NCBI GenBank assembly: GCA_958510825.1 | Contig: OY294049.1 | Coordinates: forward strand, 24,132,945-24,196,944 | Direction: 5' to 3' | DNA length: 64,000 bases | Source: Brachypterus glaber | Taxonomy: Eukaryota > Arthropoda > Insecta > Coleoptera > Kateretidae | In this document: one piece after another, positions 11,335 to 21,722 of the stretch | Layout: every line of letters starts with the position of its first letter | Position numbering within the stretch: position 1 is the stretch's first letter | Translations under genes and position numbers: made by a program | Notes under the pieces: generated by a model | The model's input: the letters and a program-made list of their open reading frames with translations, nothing else | What the model was told of the DNA's origin: nothing | Databases searched by the model: none

Positions 11335-12465
11335 TTATTCTTAAGTAACATAGGGTGAATCAAAAATACCAATTTAATTCTCTACACAATAACGTTTTTT
11401 TAACATATAGTTGTGAATCCTATCGGAATGATGATCCAGTCTATAGGCCCAGGAGGTATGCACGTGCCGTAGCTAGGCATGGGCCCGAAGCCTTCTTGTA
11501 CAAAAATCAAAGATCGGCTTTTTTACTCAAAATTTACCTATTTTTTGCTAAAAATGGGTTAATTTTTTCCAAAAATGTCTTTTTGTCATAAAATCGACCT
11601 TTTGCCTTGTGTCTAAAAATTGCTTTGCATTGCTCGTTTTAGATGGCTTATAATCCACCTTCTTGACGATAGATAAAAATAAATGAAATTGTCAGTTTAG
11701 TATATTTAAAAAAATAGTGTATCTGTGTGATATTTTTTCAAGTTAATATATCAGTTTGTTGGAATGGGGGTGACTTTTAGAACGCAATATATGACGATTC
11801 GAAATATCGATATGTATAGCTGATAAAATACATTTGTTTATTCACATAAATGATTATTTTAATCACAAAAGAAGTATTATATCAATAGTTTATTTTAGTC
11901 AAACAAATTTTCACTGAAAAGAATATGTTATGAATTTACGATGTATATACTAATTAAGGTGGTGCAAGCCAAACCAACTTTGTCACTCAGATCAAAATTC
12001 TTGGTAAATAATATTTTCTGTTAAAACAGAAAAACGTTTTTCCAAATAATTTTCATTACTACAGTAATTATTTCTTTTCCACAAATACCCTAATTTTTTG
12101 AAAAAAAATATAACATGTAGAAGTAATAACCCCAAACGAAAGCAGTAATGGAGTAATGTGAATGGTTAGTGAGAGAAAGCTAATTTTGCGCCAGACCCTG
12201 TTGTGGTCAAAGTTATAGTTTACTTTGACGCCCCAACTTTATACCTAAGTTTCCGCCATTTCATTAAGTCTGTTTTGAGTCTTTACTAAAATATCAATAC
12301 AGAGTTTCGAAAAATACGTGACAATATGGGTTTTGAATTCCACCTCCCCAATTGGGAGCCAACCTACGATTAAAAAAAAGTTAGTTTATGTCTACTTACA
12401 TATGCATACGATATTAATATAAAATACAAAAATGCTAAACTGTATGTATGGTTAGTCACTCTGTT
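11335..12465. other. A+T-rich spacer
   Basis: No gene found. 11440-11510 is less A+T-rich (CCAGGAGGTATGCACGTGCC...) and may be a fragment of an old coding repeat, but no protein could be recognised. Confidence 0.4.
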
Positions 12466-12469
12466 ATTT

Positions 12470-12471
12470 AT

Positions 12472-12561
<90 letters not shown>

Positions 12562-13228
12562 GATAATGATAATGATAATGATAATGATAATGATAATGAT
12601 AATGATAATGATAATGATAATGATAATGATAATGATAATGATAATGATAATGATAATGATAATGATAATGATAATGATAATGATAATGATAATGATAATG
12701 ATAATGATAATGATAATGATAATGATAATGATAATGATAATGATAATGATAATGATAATGATAATGATAATGATAATGATAATGATAATGATAATGATAA
12801 TGATAATGATAATGATAATGATAATGATAATGATAATGATAATGATAATGATAATGATAATGATAATGATAATGATAATGATAATGATAATGATAATGAT
12901 AATGATAATGATAATGATAATGATAATGATAATGATAATGATAATGATAATGATAATGATAATGATAATGATAATGATAATGATAATGATAATGATAATG
13001 ATAATGATAATGATAATGATAATGATAATGATAATGATAATGATAATGATAATGATAATGATAATGATAATGATAATGATAATGATAATGATAATGATAA
13101 TGATAATGATAATGATAATGATAATGATAATGATAATGATAATGATAATGATAATGATAATGATAATGATAATGATAATGATAATGATAATGATAATGAT
13201 AATGATAATGATAATGATAATGATAATG

Positions 13229-13271
<43 letters not shown>

Positions 13272-13277
13272 TAATAA
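12470..13277. repeat. (AAT)n flanking a perfect (AATGAT)n hexamer array of about 720 bp
   Basis: From about 12470 to 12534 AAT repeats (one interruption, AATAAAAAT). From about 12535 to 13256 the hexamer AATGAT repeats about 120 times without a visible error. Then AAT repeats to 13277. Frames on both strands translate to Asn-Asp, His-Tyr or Met-Ile repeats and are artefacts. The lack of substitutions means recent expansion or an assembly artefact. It directly abuts a retrotransposon 3' fragment. Confidence 0.97.
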
Positions 13278-13278
13278 C

Positions 13279-13950
13279 TAACTATAATGCATCTACTTTC
13301 TGCATGTAGCACATACGCAGTCTCCGCCTATATCCATAGACACAATCCGGCCCTACGAGTGCTGTACTACTTTCTTAGACACTCGTATGGGATAGACCAG
13401 TGCTGCCTTATATTTCAGAGGAAATCGAGTCCGTGGTGGAAAACGAGAAGTGTCGCATCTACTGGAACTACTCGTTTTCCACCCTCAGGCAAATACGTCA
13501 CAACAAGCCTGATGTTGTCCTCCTCGATATTCGTACCAAGACAATGTTTGTTATTGAATTTTCAGCTCCAGCTGAAATAAACATTGTCTTGAAGGAGGAG
13601 GAAAAACGGACAAGATATCAAGATCTGCTGTTTGAGCTCCGTAGGCTGTATCCAGGCCATTCTATCAGACTAGTGGTGCTGATAATAGGATCCCTTGGTG
13701 GTATGAGACAAAGCTTCCTTTCAGCACTCAAAACCATACCGGCATGCCATGAATCGGCCGAGACCTTAGCCGGTGGCATGCAGAAGGCTGTGATCCTTGG
13801 ATCGTTACGGCTACTCAGGGCACACGAGAGTCGTCCCCAATGACTACTTACCTCACGCACGTGGGGAGTAATCATTGGTTTAATTTCCAGCGCATCGCCT
13901 GATGCATCGGAGCTCAGGAGGATCCGTCTGGTTAGGCTTTTGCTATAAAA
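13279..13950 (+). pseudogene. C-terminal fragment of a retrotransposon polyprotein with restriction-like endonuclease domain (R2/R4-type), frameshifted
   Basis: Frame 13400-13843 (147 codons) contains YWNYSFSTLRQIRHNKPDVV, then FVIEFSAPAEINIVLKEEEK and RYQDLLFELRRL. The KPD (residues 36-38) plus a following IE-x-S at 52-55 resembles the PD-(D/E)XK layout of restriction-like endonucleases at the C-terminus of R2/R4-type non-LTR elements; LQKAVILG-type residues follow near the end. The frame begins with GTG and has no true start: upstream in another frame (13287 onward) RHNPALRVLYYFLRHSYGID looks like the preceding part of the same protein, so a frameshift lies near 13380. Stop at 13841-13843, then about 100 bp of 3' UTR and an A/AAT tail. 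The copy is 5'-truncated at the simple repeat. Family assignment is inferred from motif memory and needs a search. Confidence 0.6.
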
Positions 13951-13977
13951 AAAAATAATAATAATAATAATAACAGT
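13844..13977 (+). other. 3' untranslated region and (AAT)n tail of the retrotransposon fragment
   Basis: After the stop codon come about 100 bp of relatively GC-rich sequence, including TCACGCACGTGGGGAGTA (a small hairpin) and CATCGCCTGATGCATCGG. The end is GCTATAAAAAAAAATAATAA, continuing as AAT repeats to about 13972. The tail matches the AAT repeat on the 5' side. Confidence 0.6.
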
Positions 13978-14500
13978 TTATTATCCATTACATTACATGG
14001 TATGAGGCGAAGTTCAAATGAGTGGCACATGTAATCGTATACAATTCACATGTGACACCTCAAGCTCTTCCACTTAACCTTAAATGACAATAACGTTTTA
14101 TATTACCATTAACATATAAACTATATATACCTTTGTAGGTGTTTTATTTATATCTGATAAAAATATAACCAATAAAAAATATCGCTAAAATATCTGTAAT
14201 AAAATAAAAAATATATGTAATATTTATGTAATTATTCAGTAGAATGTCAACAAAATTCCCTTAAAAAAACTATATTTTTAAGATATTATACATTTTTTTA
14301 AATCATTATTTATTATAATCAGCGTTGGTCTATGCTATGTTATTGTATACAATAATAAATCAAATATACTTAACAAGCGTGGCGTTTGTACAGAGAAAAT
14401 ATAGCAATTAATTTTAGTTTTTTCAACTTTCATTAAAAGATACTATTACTTTTTATTTCTTTTTTTACTATTAATAACATTTTTCATTTATTTTTATGAC
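13978..14500. other. A+T-rich spacer
   Basis: No gene recognised. A weak inverted repeat near 14015-14060 (GGCACATGTAATCG / CACATGTGACACC) is the only structure seen. Confidence 0.4.
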
Positions 14501-14653
14501 TTAAGGCATATCCACAAGCTCGCGTAACAACATAGTATATAAGAATGCAGTACTGTGATTGGCTTACAAGATACATGAAGGCCTATCAAGCCAATCACGG
14601 CATCGCATTCTTATGTAATATGTTATTATGCGAGCCTGTGGATATGCCCTTAA
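14501..14653. mobile_element. TTAA-flanked hairpin MITE, copy 1
   Basis: 153 bp. The ends are TTAAGGCATATCCACAAGC and (inverted) TTAAGGGCATATCCACAGG. The arms continue CTCGCATAACA, TAAGAATGC, GTGATTGGCTT against their complements, so nearly the whole element is one hairpin. TTAA at both ends is the target type of piggyBac-like elements, but no transposase is present. Other copies: 14758-14892, 50034-50185, 50182-50308. Confidence 0.85.
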
Positions 14654-14682
14654 TCAAAAGCTCGAGATTTATGTTACCAGCT

Positions 14683-14742
14683 TTATACAGTGCGGTCCAA
14701 AAGTCACCCTCCTCTTAAACTTAATTGAAGTGAGATATCAAG
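14683..14742 (+). repeat. Transposon-end-like block CAGTGCGGTCCAAAA, copy 1
   Basis: TATACAGTGCGGTCCAAAAG, then CCTCTTAAACTT. The same start and about 55 bp of similar sequence occur at 33672-33728. TA followed by CAGT resembles Tc1/mariner-type termini. No partner end was found here. Confidence 0.5.
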
Positions 14743-14757
14743 AATTGGAGCACTTGA

Positions 14758-14892
14758 ATAAGGGCATATCCACAGGCTCGCATAACAACATAGACATAAC
14801 AATGCAATGCCGTGATTGTATCTTGTAAGCCAATCACAGCATCACATTCTTATGTTTTATGTTCTTATGCAAGCTTCTGGATAGGCCTTAAG
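14758..14892. mobile_element. TTAA-type hairpin MITE, copy 2 (degenerate)
   Basis: About 135 bp. Left AATAAGGGCATATCCACAGG; the right end GCTTCTGGATAGGCCTTAAG matches with several changes. Internal GTAAGCCAATCACAGCATC is shared with the other copies. Confidence 0.75.
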
Positions 14893-15494
14893 ACAACTAA
14901 AGCTGCTGCTGTGTAGTTTGTTTGTTATTATTATTTTACACGTGTACGAAATAGGACGGTAAGTTCATAATTCTTCACCGATAATTCTGAAATAAATATA
15001 TTCTTGAAGCATATGATTATTTACATTTATCCATGCAATTTTGTTAAAGAACCCCGCACAAAACCCCGTGTTTTTGGCCTTTATATATTTTATTAACCTT
15101 TATGTATTTAGTAATTGACCAAAATTTCAGCTTAATTGTATGTACAGTTTTTGAGATATCGAGCTTTAAAATTGGTGATTTAGAATTCAGGAAAATTTTA
15201 CACCTGTTAAAATTTTGTGCTTTTTTAATGTCAGTTTTTTATGTATGATTAAACTTAATGGTGCAAATTGAAAGTGTTTAGATGCTTTATTTAAATGTGT
15301 TATAACATTGGCCACAGAATGTTTCCTATTTCCGTGGCAACAGCCCAAAACAGGCGATATAATAAATATTAAAAATGCCAATTATTAATTTTGGTTTAAT
15401 ATTAAAAAACAGAAAATCTAACGGCTAGAATTTCATAATTTTTATATATTTTATACTTTTTGAGTTACTGAATAAAAATAATTGAAAGCGAAGG

Positions 15495-16033
15495 TTATTA
15501 GAGTACTCAAAGTCCTTCTGTTTGGGCATGATGGGGGTAAACCACATCAAAATAAATTAACTCGATTCAATCAGCAGTTTAAAATTTTCGGTAAATCTTA
15601 CAAATAAATGGAATTTTAGAAAAGGTATTGCTAAAGTAAAGTAGGTAAACCAACTAAAGAGCCTGGGCCTGGGCATGAAACGTTGAACTGTTATAAAATT
15701 ACTTATTTCTGTATTTAAGATAATCGCAGTATGGCTTGCAATGGAGGCAGTTAAACCAAGTTAACCAGGTTCCCAAAAGTAATTTAAGCGTGGTACCTAT
15801 AGATAGGCTAATTACTTAAATGTTTAAAAGGCAATAAAAATAAGAATCTAAAATAACTGAAAGCGAAGCTTATTAGAGTACTCAAAGTCCTTCTGTTCGG
15901 GCATGGGTAAACGACATAAAAATAGTTTCACTCGATTTAATCAGCTAAAAGTTTTAAATTCTCGGTAAATCTTACATAAATGGTATTTTAGAAAAGGTAT
16001 TGCTAAAGTAAAGTAGGTAAACCAACCAAAGAG
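15495..16033 (+). repeat. Direct repeat pair of ~180 bp inside the left arm
   Basis: 15495-15675 and 15853-16033 share GAAAGCGAAG-TTATTAGAG, TACTCAAAGTCCTTCTGTT and AGAAAAGGTATTGCTAAAG, GTAGGTAAACCAAC. The second lies just inside the point where the arm sequence ends (AAGAATCTAAAATAACTG), so an incomplete second copy of the arm was probably joined head to tail. Confidence 0.8.
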
Positions 16034-16696
16034 GTCCTACATTGGCGTAGCGGGAAAAAGGTATAAAAAGTAAAGGTTTTATTAGATTACTTATTGCCAT
16101 TTGCCTAGGATTATGGTGAATACACAGCATGATATATTTTGTCAAAATGCCATTTTTATATACTCTGACAGTGAATAATGTATGTACACCTAAATAAGTC
16201 CTTATTATTATTATTATTATTATTATTATTTATTTCCATGGTTTTATAAAAATTAAGGTATTATTATTAAAATACTACTTTATATAATAAAATATAACTT
16301 TATATAGTAAAAAAAATTAATCAGTTAAAATTAATTATTAATAAAAGAAAATCGTCAAATAATTATAATTCGTATAAACTTGCTCAAAGCTAAAAATAAT
16401 TTCTCTCATGCTGATATGTATAACTTTTATCAAAAATAAACAGACTTTTCCTGAAATACCAAGTAAATATATTTTTTACACGTTTTTGTTTCATATTAAA
16501 CTATGTGTATAGAAACTGTATAATTAGGCAAAAGACAAAACCCTTATTACCAAACTATATTAAAACTAATTTTATTAAGATAGAGCACACAAGGGTGAAG
16601 AAATTAACTAGTTTTTTATTAACTTTTAGATTCCTATTTTTATTGCCTTTTAAACATTTAAGTAATTAGCCTATCTATAGGTAAGGGGTACCTACC

Positions 16697-16823
16697 CAGG
16701 GGCGGATTTATTTTATTTTAAGGGGGGAACCATCCATAACTAAAAAAATAATTTTGAAGGTATTTCTATGCTAATATATCTCATGGGGGGGGGCCCCCAT
16801 GGCCTCTCCTGATTCCGCCCATG
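16697..16823. mobile_element. hAT-like MITE nested in the right arm
   Basis: 127 bp with ends CAGGGGCGGATTT and (inverted) CATGGGCGGAATC, flanked by TACCTACC (16689-16696) and TTCCTACC (16824-16831), a 7/8 match. An 8-bp duplication with CAGGGGCGGA-type ends is typical of hAT elements. The left arm of the surrounding inverted repeat has no such insertion. The G-run followed by GGCCCCCATGG in the middle makes a small hairpin. Confidence 0.75.
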
Positions 16824-17582
16824 TTCCTACCACGCTTAAATTACTTTTGAGAAACTGGTTAACTTGGTTTAAATCCCTCCATTGCAAGCCATACTGCGAT
16901 TATCTTAAACGCAGAAATAAGTAATTTTATAACAGTTCAACGTTTCATCCCCTTTGCTCCACTATGCCAATAGGCTCCTTAGTTGGTTTACGTACTTTAC
17001 TTTAGCAATACCTTTTCTAAAATTCCATTTGTTTGTAAGATTTATTGAGAATTTAAAACTTTTAGCTGATCGAATCGGGTTAATTTATTTTGATGTGATT
17101 TACCCCCATCATGCTCAAACAGAAGGACTTTGAGTACTCTAATAACCTTCGCTTTCAATTATTTTTATTCAGTAACTCAAAAACTATAAAATATATAAAA
17201 ATTATGAAATTCTAGCCGTTGGATTTTCTGTTTTTTAATATTAAACCAAAATTAATAATTGGCATTTTTAATATTTATTATATCGCCTCTGTGGCCAATG
17301 TTATAACACATTTAAATAAAGCATATAAACACCTTCAATTTGCACCATTAAGATTAATCATACATAAAAAAGTGACATTAAAAAAGCACATAATTTTAAC
17401 AGGTGTAAAATTTTCCTGAATTCTAAATCACCAATTTTAAAGCTCGATATCTCGAAAACTGTACATACAATTAAGCTGAAATTTTGGTTTGGACATAAGG
17501 ACATAAAGGTTAATAAAATATATAATTTCCAGCAAATTTAGCCGAAGGCCAAAAACACGGGGTTTTGTGCGGGGTTCTTTAA

Positions 17583-18406
17583 TTAAATAGTTTTTGTCAT
17601 GTAAAGTGATTTATTTTAATTTCATGATACACTATCTCCATTCAATTAAATAGTAATAAAATTAAATAAAACAAAAAAGTTTTTAAAGTCCAAACCTTTC
17701 TGATAATTACATGTTAGGTATTACTAAAAAGTAGAAAACAAAATAATTATACGAATGTTCAAAAACTCGATTTTTAAGGGTTTTGGAAACGTTCTTTAAA
17801 CGATCGAAAATTCCAAAACCTTTCTTTTAAAAATTAAGTTTTTGAAAACCTGTATACATATCTTGTGTTTAATAAATATTTTTGCATTATTTTATGTTTT
17901 TATCTTTTGTGCATAATTCCCCAACAGATGCGCACCATTGCCCCGTGGTGTGGGGAATTGTGCGCAAATGCACTTTTGTAGTTTTACATTTTTATTGTGA
18001 TTATGGTAAAAGCTACCTAAGTTTTGATGATTAATAATTATAGTCTAATAAGTAAGGCTTCTTTTGCCACTTATAAATTTTTTGTAATATTCATAAGGTG
18101 TTAATCATATCCAGTTTCGCTTAGGTGCGCACTGTTACTCTACTTTCCCTTAGTAAATGAAAAGGCTTTTAAGCATTACCAATACATACAAGAAAATAAA
18201 TGTAGGTACTACTTTTTCTGTTGTAAAGGTAATTAGTGGTTGTCAAATAAATTAAGTTTAGTGTTTCAGAGTCAAGTGGTACCTACACTTGACGAATAAT
18301 TTGTAACCCCCAGGGAGAGATAATCCCTATAATTAGTTTGCTATAGCTATGGTATTAGAAAACATGTGTACATACGCAAGAACAGAGCTTTGTTTGTCAT
18401 TAACAC
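17583..18406. other. A+T-rich spacer with two hairpins
   Basis: 17757-17849: arms AAGGGTTTTGGAA and TTCCAAAACCTTTCTT with outer TTCAAAAACTCGATTTTTAA against its imperfect complement. 17909-17966: GTGCATAATTCCCCA and TGGGGAATTGTGCGCA. No gene seen. Confidence 0.55.
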
Positions 18407-19195
18407 TAATCAAAATTAAACAGTTTTAAGTCTAAACTGGATAAATTACACTGGTCTACAAAAAAAATTAGCTTCTCCAAGGACTAAACCTATCATACCT
18501 TAAGTATTTTTGTGTCCTGAAACCGAATTTTTATTAAAAAAAACTTTCTACCGCGTAAATTTTAAGTAAATCCCGGTTTTTATCAGAGATTGGTTACACC
18601 AGCCCAAAAAAGTAAACTTTTTCGGATTTATCTGAGGACAAATTTAAAACCTGGACTAGGGAGTGGGGATTACGTAAGCGCCATTTTTTTTGAAAATTGG
18701 TTACGATTTCAGTGCACCGAATAAAATAGTGGGGGCGCGCCCCGACGCCTTGATTTTAATTATATTCCTTTCGTTATCGCTTATAACTTGGGCATTTTTT
18801 AAGAGGGATTCATTAACTTTTTATCTTTTTCTAAGCTTTGAAGTTCTACAGTTATATGCAATGCTCAAAATCCAGTGCCAGACTAAGGGAGCGGCCAGGG
18901 GCAATAACCTGCTTTTCGAGTTGTTATCGCCCCTGGCCGCCGCCACCACCCTTAGTCCAACACTGGATTTTGAGCATTGCATTATAACTAGAACTTTACT
19001 TTTCTGGGATCGTATAATCGATCTTTAGTAAAAACCGGGATTTACTCGAAATCTACGCGGTAAAAAGTTTTTTAAATTGAAAACTCAGTTTCAGCACAAA
19101 AAACTACTTAAGACAAGTCCTTGGAGAAGCTATTTTTTTTTTGTAGACCAGTGTAATTTATCCAGTTTAGACTTAAAACTGTTTAATTTTGATTA
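18407..19195. mobile_element. 789-bp fold-back element
   Basis: Outer arms TAATCAAAATTAAACAGT at the left and the exact inverse at the right, continuing over TTACACTGGTCTACAAAA and TAGCTTCTCCAAGGAC with almost no mismatch. Second-level arms AAATCCCGGTTTTTA / TAAAAACCGGGATTT, and the centre pairs CAATGCTCAAAATCCAGTG with its complement around a GC-rich loop region (CGCCCCTGGCCGC). The 112-codon frame inside is composition only. Near-identical outer arms suggest recent formation or gene conversion. Confidence 0.9.
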
Positions 19196-19244
19196 AATTT
19201 TAAGAAACGTCAAAATAAAAAAGAGCCGCTTTCAGCGAGTTTTC

Positions 19245-19365
19245 TAAAGTACTGGTGCTCTAAAAACGTGTTATGAAACTAGTGCTTTACACTATTTTTT
19301 CTATTATGCTCTAAAATTAAAAAGAAACGTACGTTTAAATTGATTACCGATTTATGGATTTTTGT
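19245..19365 (+). repeat. Dispersed ~120-bp repeat, copy 2
   Basis: Counterpart of 6041-6163, sharing CTAAAAAC-TGTTATGAAAC and TTTTTTCTATT-TGCTCTAAAA. Confidence 0.65.
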
Positions 19366-20155
19366 TTTTGGTTGACATTACAATTTTCGCCATGTTTTAA
19401 ATTCAAAGAAAAAATTATATTTTGATATATTTTATAGTCAGCTCTTCTCTTTTCCACTGCAAGTAACCAAGCCATAATTTTAACACAGTAAAAATTAAAC
19501 TTAAACAAAATTACGTACAAAATTAAACTTCACAGCAGATTTGATATTTGCACGGAAAATGTCAAGCTATATTAATTTTTTCCTGTTGCCAACACAATTA
19601 TGGATCGTATCAATAGGAAGTAGATATGCAAAAAGGAACCAAGCGACAACAATATAGTTTTGAGAAAATTACTTTTAAAGTTTTTGCAGCATAATAAAAT
19701 CAGTACAAAAAAATAAAAAGTTCTGATTGCACTTTCTTGCACTTCATTGCTTGGGGTTTTCGCCACCTTAGGTATTTCTTGTTTTTGTATTCCAAAACAA
19801 TTTTTTTTTTGTTGAAAATGTCGCCTGGTTCTATTTTGCATATTATGTTTAGAGTAATAGGATACAACCAACAAATAAATTAATTGGAAAAAAAAAATAT
19901 TGAAAAAAATGCTACATAGTAATATTATGGGTTGTATTATCTAATTATCTTGCTCTAGTCTAAGTCTAAAACACCCCCCAACCGTACCGTCTGCATAAAG
20001 CCCACAATAAAACTCTAGACAATCTTTAGGTATTAACCCCTTCAAAGTAATTGACCTCTGTAGAGGCAAAAAAGTTCGTGACATTAATTTGTATGACCGC
20101 TATATCAGCATCTAAAATTATCAGTTTACCATTAGTTTATTTTCTATGATTTTGT
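19366..20155. other. A+T-rich spacer
   Basis: No gene recognised. The 100-codon minus-strand frame at 19572-19874 shows no domain. Nothing repetitive identified by eye. Confidence 0.4.
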
Positions 20156-20159
20156 AGTA

Positions 20160-20715
20160 CCACGAGATTTTTGGGGTCGCTGATTACGAATCTGATGCCC
20201 GTTTTCCAAAATTCAAAATGACGGATCTAATATGGCGGATTAGATTTTTAAAGATGCTCTGATTTGCTTGAAACTTGGTACTCTGGGGTTTTTGGGATCG
20301 CTGATTACGAATCTGGTGCCAGTTTTCCAAAATTCAAAATGTTGGATCCAATATGGCGGATTAGATATTTTAAAGTTTCTCGGAGAATTTAATCCATCAT
20401 ATTGGATCCGCTATTTTGAATTTTGGAAAACTGGCACTAGATTCGTTATCAGCTACCCCAAAAACCCCCAGATGTCAAGTTTCAAGCAAATCCGAGCAAC
20501 TTTAAAAAATCTAATCCGCCATATTGGATACGCCATTTTTAATTTTGGAAAACTGGCACTAGATTCGTAATCAGCGGCCTCCAAAACAGCCGATTAACAA
20601 GTTTCAAGAAAATCCGAGCAACTTTAAAAAATCTAATCCGCCATATTGGATCCTCCATTTTGAACGCTAACTTTTAAATGCTGACCTCGGATTCAAATTC
20701 AGCGACCCAAAAACA
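20160..20715. repeat. Five ~110-bp modules, two forward and three inverted
   Basis: Each module holds TTTTTGGGGTCGCTGATTAC, GAATCTG-TGCC-GTTTTCC, AAAATTCAAAATG, and AATATGGCGGATTAGAT. Two copies run forward (about 20168-20385) and three run inverted (about 20386-20715), giving a large palindrome centred near 20390. Frames across it are repeat translations. The GTCGCTGA..GAATCTG core is also scattered through 2476-2668, 21590-21720 and 23960-24750. Confidence 0.85.
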
Positions 20716-20754
20716 TACAATATGATAATATCATGTTTTTTCAAAAAAAAAAAT

Positions 20755-20991
20755 TCAGCACATTTTTGGCATGAAAACTTTATTTTCACTGCACTGTGAA
20801 GGGGTTAAATGCCAAATCGATTTTAAGTCCTTTAGTTTTTCTTTAGCAATTGGTTTTCCGTTAGGCCAGAGGTCATTCAGTTCAGACTGAATAAAGGTGG
20901 AGTCTGGTCGACCACGGCTTTTTTCGTCAGTAATATTATTTAGGCTTAATATTTTGGTTGTTTCCTTTTTGCAAAATGTATATTTAGGCAA
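20755..20991 (-). pseudogene. Possible eroded coding remnant (KPIAKEKLKDLKSIW)
   Basis: The 78-codon minus-strand frame has a balanced, charged composition unlike the surrounding F/K/N-rich chance frames, with NDLWPNGKPIAKEKLKDLKS in the middle. This feels like a fragment of a repetitive element protein, but I cannot name the family and no motif is diagnostic. It lies just beside the 20160-20715 inverted modules. Confidence 0.25.
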
Positions 20992-20999
20992 CTTTCGAT

Positions 21000-21722
21000 G
21001 TATATAACTTATTTTCGGAATTTTTTCGCTTGGTTCCTTTTTACATGTCTACGTCCAATTCTGTAACAGACTATGTAATGTCTTTTTCACAAATGTACAT
21101 ACTAGACATATCTTACTAACTATCTTGTCAAATTACTATAATATTTACTCTACCAAAATAAACTTACATATAGACTTATGTATACAGTGTATCATATTTA
21201 AGATAACTCAAGCCTGATGTTTTCATATACACGAAGAAAAAGAGAATAATTAAGTTTGATACACTAGTTTACAAATTTCAACTTTTTGTTTTACGTCAAT
21301 TCTTTTTAACGTTTTTATATATAAGTTAAGAATTGACAGTCTATAAAAATATATATATATATATATATATATACTACACGTTTGCCAGATAATAGCCGAA
21401 AAAATATATATATATTATAGATGACTTTCTAGTTTTTATATGTATATTTATCCGTCTAAAGAGTCTAAATTTGTCAACGATTTTTTTTAATTAGCGAATA
21501 TCGGAGATATTTCCCCGAATCGGAGAGATTAATTTTTAAAGGTTGTTTCCATTTTGAATTCGCCATATTGAATATTTAATTTTCGACGTTTAATTCGGTT
21601 TGAGCGACCTCAAAAACACCCCCTAATATTGGCAAACATATAAAACAATCATTTTGGCTATGATTCCACCAATTTTGATTATTTTTTTTGGCGGATTCGA
21701 ATTCAGTGAGTAAAAATACGCA
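21000..21722. other. A+T-rich spacer with an (AT)n run
   Basis: (AT)n at 21349-21373. A TTCGGTTTGAGCGACCTC phrase near 21595 and GGCGGATTCGAATTCAGTGA near 21690 are degenerate members of the GTCGCTGA module class. No gene. Confidence 0.5.

Larger units (their letters stand above)
15044..17582. mobile_element. 2.5-kb compound inverted repeat (fold-back element)
   Basis: Outer arms start TTAAAGAACCCCGCACAAAA and end with the complement (GGGGTTCTTTAA). The left arm (about 15044-15850) pairs with the right arm (about 16619-17582) through AAAACACGGGG, CGATATCTCGAAAACTG, GGTGTAAAATTTTCCTGAAT, AAGGACTTTGAGTACTCT and CGCTTAAATTACTTTTG. A direct repeat of about 180 bp (15495-15675 and 15853-16033) makes the left side longer, and a small MITE (16697-16823) interrupts the right arm. 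The frames at 15187-15381 (minus) and 17219-17419 (plus) are the same arm sequence read twice and give similar peptides (VANVITHLNKA), so they are not independent genes. The centre (16034-16618) is A+T-rich with an ATT simple repeat near 16201-16235. Confidence 0.85.

Noticed and set aside
12448..13312. Long Asn-Asp, His-Tyr and Met-Ile repeat proteins of 257-282 residues
   Set aside because: They are translations of a perfect hexamer microsatellite in several frames on both strands, with no non-repeat domain.
13400..13843. A cellular PD-(D/E)XK nuclease gene
   Set aside because: It has no start codon, an upstream frameshift, a 5' junction at a simple repeat and an AAT-type tail, as expected for a truncated retrotransposon.
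15187..17419. Two similar peptides (VANVITHLNKA) on opposite strands as a paralogous gene pair
   Set aside because: They are the two arms of one inverted repeat. Similarity comes from the DNA palindrome, and both are short and without a domain.
18690..19028. 112-codon frame with possible membrane segments
   Set aside because: Lies wholly inside a fold-back element. Its second half is the complement of its first half at DNA level, so coding is implausible.
20268..20570. 100-codon frame with internal repeats
   Set aside because: Translation of the GTCGCTGA modules read through a palindrome centre.
21349..21373. (AT)n run as a promoter or origin
   Set aside because: Simple dinucleotide runs are expected in such A+T-rich DNA. 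Nothing else points to a regulatory site.
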